A DNA stretch of 10,617 nucleotides, from the NCBI GenBank assembly GCA_021827545.1, contig JAKAVH010000250.1:1-10617 (forward strand), given 5' to 3'. Both the position numbers and the translations under genes were made by a program. Origin of the DNA: Thermoplasmata archaeon (GTDB lineage: Archaea; Thermoplasmatota; Thermoplasmata; UBA184). Each line of letters starts with the position of its first letter. Position 1 is the stretch's first letter. Positions 1-6,059 of the stretch are shown one piece after another. Below the pieces are notes generated by a model. That model saw nothing but the letters and a program-made list of their open reading frames with translations, searched no databases and was not told the origin of the DNA.

Positions 1-1414
1 GGGAATCGTACCGGTCGAGCGGCCCGAAGACGGTCGCCTCGAGCCCGCGGACCTGGGCGTCGGTCACCGTCGGCGCCTCCGGGTGGTCGCGGACGAACGC
101 GACCGCGGCCTTCGCGGCCAGCCGGCCCTCGGAGTAGGAGCCGCTCGAGAATTTGTGGGCGGAGCCTCCGACCGTGTCCCCGGCCCCGAAAAGGCCCTGG
201 ATCGTGGTCATCCGGTTGTAGCCCCACTGGTACTCGGACGGCGCGACGTCGGCCGGCCCGCTCGTCCAGGCGCCGGCACAGACGGCGTGCGAGCCCATGA
301 CGTACGGCTCGGAGAGGATCAGCTCGGACGGTTCGCTCTTCGGCTCGATCCCCTGGGACGCCCAGGTAACGGCCTGGCCGATCGTCATGTTGAGGAAGTC
401 CTCCCAACCGATCGCCTCCTTCTCGGGTGTGTCGAGGACGCGTTCGGTATGGAGCAGGATCGGTCCGCGCCCGGCCAGGATCTCCTGCAGCATGAGGTGG
501 TTGCGAAGGCACGTCGGCATCGGCTTCGCGTCGGCGTAGGCTCCCACCCGCTCCCGCAGCTCGGGCAGTCGGGAGACCTCGTAGCCTTCGCCGGCGGCGT
601 TCGTGGCGATCGCCTTGAGGAGGAGGAACCAGGCGCCCACCGGGCCGTACCCGTCCTTGAACCGGGTGACGACGAGCCGGTTCTCCATCTGGGTCATCTC
701 CGCTCCCATCTGGATCAGCAGGGCGTACGCCGACCCGCTCGCCCACGGGGGATACCAAGTCCGTCCCGACCCCTCGCCCGCCGAGCGCGGACGGTAGATG
801 TGGGAGGCCCCGGCGGCCGCGACGATGACCGCCTTCGCCTTGAACACGCAGAACGACCCGTCGCGCACGTTGACGCCGACCGCCCCGGCGACGCGGTTCG
901 GGTCGGTCGCGTCGGGGATCAGGTGCGTGACCATGATCCGCTCGTAGACCTCGCTCGCGGCCTTGCGGGTCGCCTCCGCGATGATCGGCTTGTACGACTC
1001 GCCGTGGATCATCACCTGCCAGCGGCCCTCGCGAACGTACCGGCCGGTCTGAGGGTCGGTGAAGATGGGAAGCCCCCACTCCTCGAACATGTGCACGGTC
1101 GAGTCGACGTGGCGCGCGACGTCGTAGACCAGGTCCTCGCGCGACAGGCCCATCAGGTCGTTGCGCACGTAGCGGACAAAGTCCTCGGGCTGGTTCTCGT
1201 TCCAGCGCATCCCCATGTAGCAGTTGATCGCGCTCAGCCCCTGCGCGACCGCCCCGCTGCGTTCGATCGCGGCCTTGTCGGCGACGACGATCTTGAGGTC
1301 CCGTCCCCAGTACCGGGCCTCGAACGCGGCCCCGCAGCCGGCGAACCCGCCTCCGACGATCAGGATGTCGCAATCGACCGTCTGCACCGCCCGGGACGTA
1401 GGTGACTCGCTCAT
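1..1414 (-). CDS. aprA: Dissimilatory adenylylsulfate (APS) reductase alpha subunit, C-terminus cut by window edge
   Basis: The flavoprotein subunit of APS reductase interconverts APS with sulfite plus AMP in the cytoplasm. About 471 codons are present; the family is usually over 600, so the C-terminal part lies left of the window. The N-terminus holds the FAD dinucleotide-binding motif DILIVGGGFAGCGAA (about residues 16-30), followed by a QGLSAINCYMG segment. Near residue 405 is the family-typical stretch GLFGAGDTVGGSAHKFSSGS, in which AprA differs from fumarate reductase and succinate dehydrogenase flavoproteins. The ATG at 1414 is preceded by GGGGGAG (1421-1427, 6 nt spacing), and only 16 bp separate it from aprB, so the two form an aprBA operon. 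With sulfur-carrier and sulfide-oxidation genes nearby, I infer the oxidative direction (sulfite to APS). No qmo, aprM or sat gene is visible; any would lie left of base 1. Confidence 0.96.
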   Translation of the reverse strand, partial: MSESPTSRAVQTVDCDILIVGGGFAGCGAAFEARYWGRDLKIVVADKAAIERSGAVAQGLSAINCYMGMRWNENQPEDFVRYVRNDLMGLSREDLVYDVARHVDSTVHMFEEWGLPIFTDPQTGRYVREGRWQVMIHGESYKPIIAEATRKAASEVYERIMVTHLIPDATDPNRVAGAVGVNVRDGSFCVFKAKAVIVAAAGASHIYRPRSAGEGSGRTWYPPWASGSAYALLIQMGAEMTQMENRLVVTRFKDGYGPVGAWFLLLKAIATNAAGEGYEVSRLPELRERVGAYADAKPMPTCLRNHLMLQEILAGRGPILLHTERVLDTPEKEAIGWEDFLNMTIGQAVTWASQGIEPKSEPSELILSEPYVMGSHAVCAGAWTSGPADVAPSEYQWGYNRMTTIQGLFGAGDTVGGSAHKFSSGSYSEGRLAAKAAVAFVRDHPEAPTVTDAQVRGLEATVFGPLDRYDS

Positions 1415-1430
1415 GCTGGCCTCCCCCGCC

Positions 1431-1877
1431 CTAGGCGCTCCCGCCCTTCCGAGGGAGCGTCGGCAGCGCCTCGACCGCGAGGTAGTCCGGTTCGTAGGCG
1501 AGCAGTTCGCTCGAGACCGCCTCGGCGGTCGGCGCCGGCGTGTCCTGCGGGGCCTGGATCGAACCCCAGGGGGTCGTACGGATGGGGAACGTGAACTCCT
1601 TGACCTCCCCGCCGAGCATCCGGATCTTCCATTCGATCTTGTCGGCGGTGCGCATCGGAAGGACCGAGTGCCCGAGCGGTGCGAAGTCGGCGTAGCCGCG
1701 GACCTCGATCGCCGCCTCGGGGCAGGACTTGACGCACGCGTAGCACTCCCAGCACATCGCGGGCTCGATGTTGTACGCCCGACCTTGGCTCGAGTCGATG
1801 TGCATGATGTCGCTCGGGCAGATCTTGACGCATTCCATGCATCCCTTGCACTTGTCGGTCAGAACGTACGTGGGCAT
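1431..1877 (-). CDS. aprB: Dissimilatory adenylylsulfate (APS) reductase beta subunit, two-cluster ferredoxin
   Basis: The iron-sulfur subunit of APS reductase passes electrons between the AprA flavin and an external partner. The protein has 148 residues, normal for AprB. Cys10, 13, 16 and 20 (CKGCMECVKICP) and Cys42, 45, 48 and 52 (CWECYACVKSCP) form two complete [4Fe-4S] sites. Trp43, directly after Cys42, matches the Trp known on the electron path in the Archaeoglobus enzyme. The region after residue 60 (APLGH, EWKIRM, FPIRTTPWGSI) is the typical AprB tail that wraps around AprA. I chose the ATG at 1877 because GGTGA (1883-1887 on this strand) sits 5 nt upstream and the family homology starts there. 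An in-frame ATG at 1994 would add 39 residues that do not look like AprB. aprA follows after 16 bp. Confidence 0.96.
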   Translation of the reverse strand: MPTYVLTDKCKGCMECVKICPSDIMHIDSSQGRAYNIEPAMCWECYACVKSCPEAAIEVRGYADFAPLGHSVLPMRTADKIEWKIRMLGGEVKEFTFPIRTTPWGSIQAPQDTPAPTAEAVSSELLAYEPDYLAVEALPTLPRKGGSA

Positions 1878-1986
1878 CGTGTTCACCGGCGGAGCGGCCG
1901 ACTCCGAGCGAGGCGGTGGCCGCTCGAGAGTCCCGTTCGCATGGTCGGACGCCGGTAGCGGTCTCCTATGAAAACACTTTCGACAA

Positions 1987-2002
1987 TTGTCCAATTTGAC
2001 CG
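1987..2002 (-). promoter_or_regulatory. Candidate operator upstream of aprBA (CGGTC-N3-TTGGACAA)
   Basis: Read on the minus strand this is CGGTCAAATTGGACAA. It lies in an AT-rich pocket (about 1968-2000) that stands out from the GC-rich surroundings, 110 bp upstream of the aprB start. It contains the near-symmetric core TCAAATTGGA and overlaps the perfect palindrome GACAATTGTC (1982-1991). A TATA-like TTTTCATA follows on the same strand at about 1967-1974. The same 16-mer with only the three spacer bases changed occurs before the first tusA (6784-6799). I infer a regulator binding site; the regulator is unknown. Confidence 0.4.
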
Positions 2003-2012
2003 GAGGAGACGG

Positions 2013-2042
2013 GCCGCTCGCGACTCGCGCCGGTCGAGCGGC
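2013..2042 (-). terminator. Stem-loop directly after the FixX-like gene
   Basis: Perfect 8-bp inverted arms GCCGCTCG (2013-2020) and CGAGCGGC (2035-2042) enclose a 14-nt loop. The arm at 2042 abuts the stop codon of the FixX-like gene (2043-2045). No T-run follows on the minus strand, so it is not a classic intrinsic terminator. It could be a 3' end stabiliser or a partial transcription barrier between the DUF1059-fixX transcript and aprBA. In such GC-rich DNA a chance hairpin is also possible. Confidence 0.3.
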
Positions 2043-2336
2043 TCAGCCGAGCCGGTACTGCACGCCCTTGCCCGCCGGGGGAAATGCCCATACGAGCGCG
2101 CCCCGGCCCAGCGACTGGCACGCGATGCGACACGCGCCCGTCTCGAGGCAGCTTTCGTAGCTGATCCTCAGTCGGTCGGTCTCCCAGTGGTAGACCTCCG
2201 CCGGGCAGACCGCGATGCACGGCTTGTCCGGGCACGTGCGGCAGAGCGCCGGGTCCGAGAGGGTCAAGTGCGGATTCGCGTCGGTGTCGAACGCGTCCGC
2301 TCCGAGACGCTCCGAGGTCGATAGGCGTCCGGCCAT
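2043..2336 (-). CDS. FixX-like ferredoxin with an altered second cluster motif
   Basis: This 97-residue protein resembles FixX, the small ferredoxin that accompanies electron-transfer flavoprotein FixABC. The FixX pattern is clear: NPHL near residue 21, a first cysteine block CRTCPDKPCIAVCP (Cys32, 35, 40, 44), AEVYHWE, a second block CLETGACRIAC (Cys63, 69, 73), and the C-terminal FPPAGKGVQYRLG that matches the family ending YPRGxFGVxxRYG. The second block normally reads CLECGxC; here the second Cys is Thr66, confirmed from the codons (GAG ACG GGC). One cluster may therefore be [3Fe-4S] or missing. The start at 2336 gives the family length and lies 11 bp after the DUF1059 stop, so the two are probably co-transcribed. 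No fixABC genes are in the window. Given its position upstream of aprBA, it could serve AprBA as an electron carrier, but this is inference. Confidence 0.85.
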   Translation of the reverse strand: MAGRLSTSERLGADAFDTDANPHLTLSDPALCRTCPDKPCIAVCPAEVYHWETDRLRISYESCLETGACRIACQSLGRGALVWAFPPAGKGVQYRLG

Positions 2337-2347
2337 CGTCGGGGCCT

Positions 2348-2527
2348 TCACGCCGGGTGGATCGCCGCCTGGATCCTCGGGAGCAGCTCCGTGGGAACCT
2401 CGGGCATGTTGTGCGCGCACCGGGCGTGCTCCCGCACCCGGTCGAGTACTTCGTTGGTCGAACCGCCCTTCAGCGCCCACTCGCACGGAAACCCCAGCGA
2501 CCGGCACTCGAACGCAACCTGCGGCAT
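2348..2527 (-). CDS. DUF1059 small protein
   Basis: This 59-residue protein matches the DUF1059 family: a short N-terminal segment with a Cys pair (MPQVAFECRSLGFPCEW), then a helix containing EVLDRVREHARCAHN and a short C-terminal tail. Members are usually 50-60 residues, common in archaea and some bacteria, and of unknown function. The ATG at 2527 is chosen because the homology begins exactly there and GAGGA lies about 9 nt upstream on this strand. A longer reading from 2707 would add 60 residues of low-complexity sequence. It heads a minus-strand transcript with the FixX-like gene and may be controlled by the element at 2584-2595. The Cys and His residues could bind a metal, but nothing in the sequence proves this. 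Confidence 0.85.
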   Translation of the reverse strand: MPQVAFECRSLGFPCEWALKGGSTNEVLDRVREHARCAHNMPEVPTELLPRIQAAIHPA

Positions 2528-2583
2528 CGTGGTCCTCGGGGCGACGCGCGCGGCGACGCCTCCGGGTCGGCCGGTATCTCCGT

Positions 2584-2595
2584 TCCAAGATAACC
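2584..2595 (-). promoter_or_regulatory. Weaker copy of the shared element upstream of the DUF1059 gene
   Basis: On the minus strand this reads GGTTATCTTGGA, fitting GGTY-N3-TTGGA, the left and central part of the element found before aprB and tusA. It lies 57 bp upstream of the DUF1059 start, close to the 53 bp seen at tusA. The terminal ACAA of the stronger copies is not conserved (ACGG). It also contains TTATC, which could instead be part of a TATA box. Confidence 0.25.
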
Positions 2596-2745
2596 TCTCC
2601 CCGTCCGGCGACGGAGTCCAGGTCCCCTGCCGCACCGGGGTGGGCCGGAGGAGAGCGAGTTCCGGGGTCGACGCCCCTACCGCGAATCCCCGGACCCGGC
2701 TCGTCATCGCCTCCGCGTCCCAGGGTCGGCGAACCTCGCGGAACC

Positions 2746-2751
2746 GTTATC
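2746..2751 (+). promoter_or_regulatory. TATA-like box for the TauE/SafE gene
   Basis: GTTATC is centred about 31 nt upstream of the ATG at 2780, in an otherwise GC-rich stretch. No Shine-Dalgarno sequence lies just before that ATG. This is the arrangement expected for a leaderless archaeal transcript. The rest of the 252-bp divergent gap (2528-2779) holds the DUF1059 promoter region and no further gene that I can support. Confidence 0.4.
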
Positions 2752-2779
2752 GGGGCCCCGTTCTCCCTTCGGCCCGAAC

Positions 2780-3634
2780 ATGGACCTGCTCCTCATCGCC
2801 CTGTTGTTCTTCCTGGTCGCCATCGGCGCCGGGTTCCTCGGGTCGCTCGCCGGTCTGGGGGGAGGAGTGATCCTCGTACCGATCCTCGTGATCGGTTTCC
2901 ACGTCGACTTCGTCCTCGCGGTGGGGGCGAGCGCGATCAGCGTGCTCGCGACGTCGACCGCGGCAGGAGCGACGTACGTCCACGATCATCTCACCGACCT
3001 GCGGATCGGCATGTTCCTCGAGATCGCGACCGTCCCGGGCGCGCTGATCGGCGCCACGATCACGATCTACCTTGCCAAGCTCGGGCTCTACCCGGTCCTG
3101 TTCGTCACGCTCGGTGCCGTGCTCCTCTCCACGATCCCGGGGAGCTTCCTGCGCCACCGGACCGAGGTTCCCGAGGGCGTAGTACCGGACCGGAGGTCGC
3201 GCACGCTCGGCCTCGGCGGGTCCTACCACGACCGTCACCTGGACCGCGAGGTGCCGTACATGGCGGCGTCCACTCGGCCCGCTCTCGGGGTGATGTTCGG
3301 CGCGGGTCTGGTCGCGGGCATGTTCGGGATCGGCAGCGGCGTTCTCAAGGTACTCGCGCTCGACGGGGCGCTGCGCCTGCCGATGAAGGTCTCGACGGCG
3401 ACGAGCAACTTCATGATCGGCGTCACCGCCGCCGCCGGCGCCGGGGTGCTCCTCGCGGCGGGATACATGAACCCGGTGATCGCGGCCCCCGTCGCGCTCG
3501 GCACCACCGTGGGCTCCCTCGCCGGGAGCCGGATCCTCCCGGGCCTGCGGAACGAGGTGGTCCGGTACGTCTTCCTCGTCCTCATGGCGGTCCTCGCCGT
3601 AGAGCTCATCGCTCGGGGGCTCGGATACGCATGA
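2780..3634 (+). CDS. TauE/SafE family sulfur-anion permease
   Basis: This 284-residue integral membrane protein belongs to the TauE/SafE family (formerly DUF81), whose characterised members move sulfite, sulfoacetate, taurine or related anions. The two-fold repeat of the family is visible. The first half has GAGFLGSLAGLGGGVILVP (residues 17-35) and ASAISVLATSTAAG; the second half has FGAGLVAGMFGIGSGVLKV, followed by TSNFMIGVTAAAGAG. A hydrophilic stretch of about 40 residues (roughly 130-168) rich in Arg, Asp and His joins the halves. About eight hydrophobic helices are apparent. It overlaps the next gene by 4 bp. In this setting, export of sulfite or another sulfur-oxidation product is the natural guess, but the substrate cannot be read from the sequence. 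Confidence 0.9.
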   Translation: MDLLLIALLFFLVAIGAGFLGSLAGLGGGVILVPILVIGFHVDFVLAVGASAISVLATSTAAGATYVHDHLTDLRIGMFLEIATVPGALIGATITIYLAKLGLYPVLFVTLGAVLLSTIPGSFLRHRTEVPEGVVPDRRSRTLGLGGSYHDRHLDREVPYMAASTRPALGVMFGAGLVAGMFGIGSGVLKVLALDGALRLPMKVSTATSNFMIGVTAAAGAGVLLAAGYMNPVIAAPVALGTTVGSLAGSRILPGLRNEVVRYVFLVLMAVLAVELIARGLGYA

Positions 3635-4065
3635 GCGACGAGCGACCGCTCCCCGAGTATGGCTTTGACCGACTGCCCGAGCCGCTCCCGAGCCGGGCGT
3701 ACGCGACCATGGCCATCGTCCTGCGGGCCGGCCTTTTCCTCTCCGTGGCGCTCTTCGCGCTGGGCCTCGTTCTCTTCTTCGTCGAGCGCCCGCACGAAAC
3801 GATCGCCGACCTCGCGGCGTCCCAGCGGTTCCTGAGGTTCCTCGACCCGAGCGTGCTCGTCGCGGGACTCGCCCAGGGCGACCCGACCGCGATCCTCAGC
3901 CTGGGAATGTTCACGCTCGTCGCGACGCCGATGGCCCGCGTGCTCACCGGGATGTTCTACTTCCACGAACATCGCGAGAAGGCGATGACGCGCCTCACGC
4001 TCACCGTGCTCCTCCTCCTCCTTGTCGGGAGCCTCCTCCTCGGCCCGTATCTCGCGCATCCATAG
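3631..4065 (+). CDS. DUF1634 membrane protein, partner of the TauE/SafE permease
   Basis: This is a 144-residue protein with three hydrophobic helices: about residues 26-50, 86-111 and 120-142. The N-terminal 22 residues are polar and proline-rich. The family hallmark LSLGMFTLVATPMARVL is at about 89-105, followed by a short FHEHREK linker rich in His and charge. DUF1634 genes are known to sit next to TauE/SafE permeases in archaea and bacteria. Here the ATG overlaps the permease stop codon (ATGA), implying translational coupling and a joint role, perhaps as an accessory subunit. The biochemical function of the family is unknown. Confidence 0.87.
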   Translation: MSDERPLPEYGFDRLPEPLPSRAYATMAIVLRAGLFLSVALFALGLVLFFVERPHETIADLAASQRFLRFLDPSVLVAGLAQGDPTAILSLGMFTLVATPMARVLTGMFYFHEHREKAMTRLTLTVLLLLLVGSLLLGPYLAHP

Positions 4066-4153
4066 TCGGTCGACGCCGGGTCGCGCTCGCCGGCACGCGG
4101 GAACGCCCCCGAACGTCCGCGACGGGTCCCGGCCGGGCGCACGGCCGGCAGCC

Positions 4154-4161
4154 TTACCTAT
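4154..4161 (+). promoter_or_regulatory. TATA-like box for the mrp-dsrEFH operon
   Basis: TTACCTAT is the only AT-rich patch in the 119-bp gap 4066-4184. It is centred about 27 nt before the mrp ATG at 4185. There is no Shine-Dalgarno sequence at normal distance; the nearest GAGG is about 17 nt away. A leaderless archaeal start for the six-gene operon is therefore likely. Confidence 0.4.
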
Positions 4162-4184
4162 CCCGAGGGCCTCGGTCCGCGTCG

Positions 4185-5105
4185 ATGGAGCCGGCCTCGG
4201 AGGACCCGACGCTCGTTTCCCTTCCGATGGTGGGCCGGTCGCCGGCGGCCGCCGCCCCGGGGGATTCGACGTTCTCAATCGGCCGGCTCGACCGGTCCCG
4301 GATCCGATCGGTCCTTGTGGTCCTATCGGGAAAAGGGGGCGTGGGGAAGACGTTCGTCGCCGCGCTCCTCGCCGCGGAGTTCCACCGGGACGGCGCCCGG
4401 GTCGGCGTCCTCGATGCCGACATCACCGGTCCCTCGATGGCTCGGGTCTTCGGCGTGAGCGAGGTCCCGAAGCTGACTCCCGACGGGCAGAAGATCGAGC
4501 CGATGCGCTCGGCCGGTGGAGTGTACGTCATGTCGATGGCTTCGGTCACGGCGTCGACCAAGGTACCGCTCATCTGGCGGGGCCCGATGATCAACGGGGC
4601 GATCCGCGGACTCTTCAAGGACACGGACTGGCCGGAGCTCGACTACCTGATCGTCGACCTTCCGCCGGGAACGAGCGACGCGCCGATGACCGTTTTCCAG
4701 TCGCTCGAGCCGGACGGGGTCGTCATCGTCACGGCCCCGACCGAGCTCTCCGCCGAGGTCGTCGCGAAGTCGGCCGCGATGGCGAAGACGTTCTCGGCGC
4801 CGGTCCTCGGGCTGATCGAGAACATGGCCTACCTCACCTGTCCCCACGGCGACCGGGTCGACCTGTTCGGTCCGTCCCGGGGCCCGGAGTACGCGACCCG
4901 AATGGGGATCCCCTACCTGGGGAGCATCCCGATCCTCGGCGCGCTGCCCGCGCTTGCGGACTCGGGCCGCATCGAGGAGCTACGCGCGCCCGAGACTTCG
5001 CTCGTCGCCCGGCGGACGCGATTGTTGCTCGACCGGCTGAGCGCCGCCCGGACCCCCGGGGGCGGCCGAGGGCCCCCCGGCGGCACTTCGGGGAGGTCGG
5101 CGTGA
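4185..5105 (+). CDS. mrp: Mrp/NBP35-type P-loop ATPase with an incomplete CxxC
   Basis: This 306-residue deviant-Walker ATPase is of the Mrp/ApbC/Nbp35 group, known as scaffolds or carriers for iron-sulfur clusters. Visible motifs are the P-loop GKGGVGKT (49-56), DADITGPS (77-84), WRGPM (131-135) and IVDLPPGTSD (156-165). The N-terminal MIP18/DUF59 domain found in many bacterial Mrp proteins is absent, as in archaeal forms. The cluster-binding site normally reads CPHCG; here it is CPHGDRVDLFG with Cys219 as the only cysteine of the whole protein. The codons TGT CCC CAC GGC confirm this. It may deliver clusters in a modified way, or act only as a nucleotide switch. The last 20 residues are Gly/Pro/Arg-rich. 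It heads a plus-strand operon and overlaps the next gene by 4 bp (GTGA). Being in one operon with DsrE-type proteins suggests a role in sulfur-pathway protein assembly. Confidence 0.93.
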   Translation: MEPASEDPTLVSLPMVGRSPAAAAPGDSTFSIGRLDRSRIRSVLVVLSGKGGVGKTFVAALLAAEFHRDGARVGVLDADITGPSMARVFGVSEVPKLTPDGQKIEPMRSAGGVYVMSMASVTASTKVPLIWRGPMINGAIRGLFKDTDWPELDYLIVDLPPGTSDAPMTVFQSLEPDGVVIVTAPTELSAEVVAKSAAMAKTFSAPVLGLIENMAYLTCPHGDRVDLFGPSRGPEYATRMGIPYLGSIPILGALPALADSGRIEELRAPETSLVARRTRLLLDRLSAARTPGGGRGPPGGTSGRSA

Positions 5106-5344
5106 GCGGGCCCGCCGCTCGGGTACCCCCGGGGGTCACGATCCTGCAACGGGACGGCGACCCGTTCGAGACCGAGACGTACGAGAGCGCTCCGCCCGCC
5201 GAGGAGCCCTCGCACGTCGCGCTCCTCCACAAGCTCTTCTACGACAGCACGGTCGACCTCGGTAGTCTCGTGCGGATCGGCGGGACGAAGTACGTCTGCA
5301 CTCGCGCGGGCTGGCGGATCGTGCCACCGTCGCCGGAGCGCTGA
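5102..5344 (+). CDS. Unknown 80-residue protein between mrp and dsrE
   Basis: I do not recognise this protein. It begins with GTG within the mrp stop (GTGA overlap) and its TGA shares one base with the dsrE ATG, so it is enclosed in the operon and very probably translated. The N-terminal 40 residues are polar, acidic and proline-rich, with VTILQRDGDPFETETY; the C-terminal half is more structured, with HVALLHKLFYDSTVDLGSLVRIGGTKYVC followed by TRAGWRIVPP. The latter looks like a small beta-rich unit. One Cys (in KYVCTRAGW) is present. There is no membrane segment or signal peptide. Its place suggests it serves the Mrp ATPase or the DsrEFH-like complex. Confidence 0.75.
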   Translation: MSGPAARVPPGVTILQRDGDPFETETYESAPPAEEPSHVALLHKLFYDSTVDLGSLVRIGGTKYVCTRAGWRIVPPSPER

Positions 5345-5700
5345 TGGGCCGGCTCGGGGTCCTGCTCTTCGCGTCGCCGATCCAGCACCGCACGGCCGAG
5401 ACCGCCCTCGGGCTCGTCGAGGCGGCGATCCGTCAGGGCCACTCCGCGACCGTCTTCCTGCTCGGCGACGCGGTGTACCTGGCGAGCCGGGCGCTCGCCG
5501 ACGCAGACCCGGAGGGCGTTGTCCGGCGCTACGAGGCGCTCCCCGCATCGGTCGAGCTCGTCAGCTGCACTACGTGCGCGCGGTTTCGCGGCCTTCGCGA
5601 CGAATCCCTGGTGAGGAACGCCCGCAGCGGCACCCTCGAGGATTTGGTCGACCTGCTGGGAAGCGCGGACCGCTTCCTCTCGCTCACGGGGGACGGATGA
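5344..5700 (+). CDS. dsrE: DsrE/TusD-like sulfurtransferase subunit
   Basis: This is a 118-residue DsrE-fold protein. It has the alternating strand-helix pattern of the family: LGVLLFASP, then a helix with ETALGLVEAAIRQGH, then ATVFLLGDAVYLASRA. The key segment ELVSCTTCARFRGL carries Cys75 and Cys78. Cys78 fits the position of the persulfide-carrying Cys78 of the purple sulfur bacterium DsrE and the TusD active-site Cys; the family motif there is C-x-x-x-x-x-RG. The following DsrF- and DsrH-like genes make this the catalytic member of a heterohexamer-type DsrEFH/TusBCD set. Its start overlaps the preceding stop by one base (TGATG) and its stop overlaps the next start by 4 bp. DsrAB is not in the window, so transfer to an sHdr system or to TusA is more likely than to siroheme sulfite reductase. 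Confidence 0.86.
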   Translation: MGRLGVLLFASPIQHRTAETALGLVEAAIRQGHSATVFLLGDAVYLASRALADADPEGVVRRYEALPASVELVSCTTCARFRGLRDESLVRNARSGTLEDLVDLLGSADRFLSLTGDG

Positions 5701-6059
5701 CCCCCGGCCCGGTCCTCCTCTGGGTGCGGCACCCGCCGCACGCCACGGTCCACTTCTCCGAAGGGATCCGCGTGGCGGCGATGGCGAGCGCCCTCGGGAC
5801 CCCCGTCCGTCTCCTCTTCATCGCGGACGGCGTGCGCGCTCTCGTCGAGGGCCAGGAGCCGTACCGGCTCGGTCCGCCGGTCGACAAGAGCTTGCGCGAC
5901 ATCGTCACCTCCGAGCGGCCGGCGCTGGTCCACGCGCCGTCGCTCGGCGGCCGGGGCCTCGGCCCCGAGAACCTCTCCCGCGGGATACCGTTTCGGCTCG
6001 TCGACGACGCCGAAGTGGCCGATCTCCTTCTCGAATCCGCGCAGGCGGTGCCGCTGTGA
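5697..6059 (+). CDS. dsrF: DsrF/TusC-like protein
   Basis: This 120-residue protein is of the DsrE/DsrF superfamily. The pattern VLLWVRHPPHATVHFSEGIR, then a helix, then VRLLFIADGVRALVEGQEP matches TusC/DsrF, in which the F-x-x-DGV segment and a following GQxP are typical. There is no cysteine, which fits a structural rather than sulfur-carrying role. Placed second in a DsrE-F-H order, it overlaps dsrE (ATGA at 5697-5700) and the next gene (GTGA at 6056-6059). Divergence is high, and the F assignment rests partly on gene order. Confidence 0.78.
   Translation: MTPGPVLLWVRHPPHATVHFSEGIRVAAMASALGTPVRLLFIADGVRALVEGQEPYRLGPPVDKSLRDIVTSERPALVHAPSLGGRGLGPENLSRGIPFRLVDDAEVADLLLESAQAVPL

Noticed and set aside
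83..1405. A 440-codon open frame on the plus strand opposite aprA
   Set aside because: It is Arg/Pro/Gly/Asp-rich nonsense opposite a clear aprA. Long antisense frames are expected in GC-rich coding DNA.
1..1877. Reading aprBA as part of a dissimilatory sulfate-reduction locus
   Set aside because: Possible in principle, but the SQR-like, TusA, DsrE and LbpA-like neighbours favour the oxidative direction. Without dsrAB and qmo in view it cannot be proved.
1878..1994. Extended AprB start giving 39 extra residues with a CRKC motif
   Set aside because: AprB homology starts at the ATG at 1877, which has GGTGA 5 nt upstream. The extension reads through the promoter pocket.
2528..2707. Longer DUF1059 reading with a 60-residue N-terminal extension
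   Set aside because: The family is 50-60 residues long and homology begins at the ATG at 2527, which has its own GAGGA.
2215..4065. A 616-codon plus-strand frame ending with the DUF1634 protein
   Set aside because: Only the last 144 codons, from the ATG at 3631, look like protein. The upstream part runs through the TauE/SafE gene out of frame.
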